A program made the translations under genes and the position numbers. Below are positions 63,755 through 64,000 of a stretch of DNA of 64,000 bases, one piece after another (position 1 is the stretch's first letter; each line of letters opens with the position of its first letter). The stretch is from Sindora glabra. Taxonomy: Eukaryota > Streptophyta > Magnoliopsida > Fabales > Fabaceae. The DNA lies in NCBI GenBank assembly GCA_020226215.1, contig CM035232.1, positions 53,968,851-54,032,850 of the forward strand, written 5' to 3'. The notes below the pieces were generated by a model. The model was not told the origin of the DNA and ran no database searches. It saw nothing but the letters and a program-made list of their open reading frames with translations.

Positions 63755-63935
63755 AATGGTGGAGTCAGGATTTTTAAATTGAGGGGGCCTAGTGTCAAAT
63801 TTTGTGGAATATGTGCAAGTTTTGAATTTCTTAAGAGGTCAATCTAAAATTATTATACATAAATATGAAGATCTTAATATTTTTGGGCGCGAGGACTGGG
63901 GCTCCTGCTACTCTCCCTTCCTTCTGCCCATAGAC
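63755..63935 (+). repeat. Dispersed repeat copy with GC-rich end
   Basis: The segment begins GTGGAGTCAGGATTTTTAAA, then TTGAGGGGGCCTAG, and ends near GGGCGCGAGGACTGGGGCTC followed by CTGCTACTCTCCC. Parts resemble 4236-4385 and 5614-5810. Such GGAGCCAGGATTT...GGGCCCCTGC repeats are widespread in plant genomes; the class is not known to me. Confidence 0.45.
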
Positions 63936-64000
63936 AATATTATCTTAAAGCAAGATATTTCGATCATCCAAGACTCTTCAATTAAAGAGTTCAGTTTTTT

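Overview
This window is nuclear DNA from a flowering plant, almost certainly a eudicot. It is strongly AT-rich. The genes have short exons separated by GT...AG introns, one encodes a plastid-targeted protein, and most of the rest is old transposable-element sequence. I cannot name the species. No rRNA, tRNA or CRISPR signal was seen, and bacterial-style operons are absent.

Left arm (1-12.9 kb). A two-exon gene (769-2900) encodes plastid ribosomal protein L28 with a transit peptide. It is followed by a complete ten-exon PIN-LIKES (PILS) auxin-transport-facilitator gene (CDS 7019-12074, 420 codons) with an intron in its 5' UTR. One internal PILS intron appears to be GC-AG.

Middle (12.9-61.6 kb). 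I find no intact host gene here. In order the region holds: several small inverted-repeat elements; a degenerate Ty1/copia element (19323-29283) carrying a hAT-like insertion in its 5' LTR and a 4.8-kb CACTA-like element that splits its reverse transcriptase, the latter with a ~1.3-kb imperfect palindrome in its core; a reverse-strand non-coding LTR element (30285-33400); nested inverted repeats; a small GC-richer patch near 35.1 kb; a Mutator-like TIR element (37.05-38.8 kb); a Harbinger-like element filled with a ~28-bp minisatellite (38813-39767); a second, larger CACTA-like element (about 44.1-52.0 kb) with a transposase relic, itself interrupted by a long reverse-strand LTR segment; a reverse-strand copia relic (54.0-55.7 kb); and tandem repeats of ~145 and ~185 bp.

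Right arm (61.6-64 kb). A second PILS gene starts in the same orientation: TATA box, 5'-UTR intron and first coding exon are present, and the rest lies beyond the window. The two PILS genes look like an ancient tandem pair whose spacer has been expanded by repeated transposon insertion. L28 works in plastid translation and is functionally unrelated to PILS; its proximity is probably incidental.
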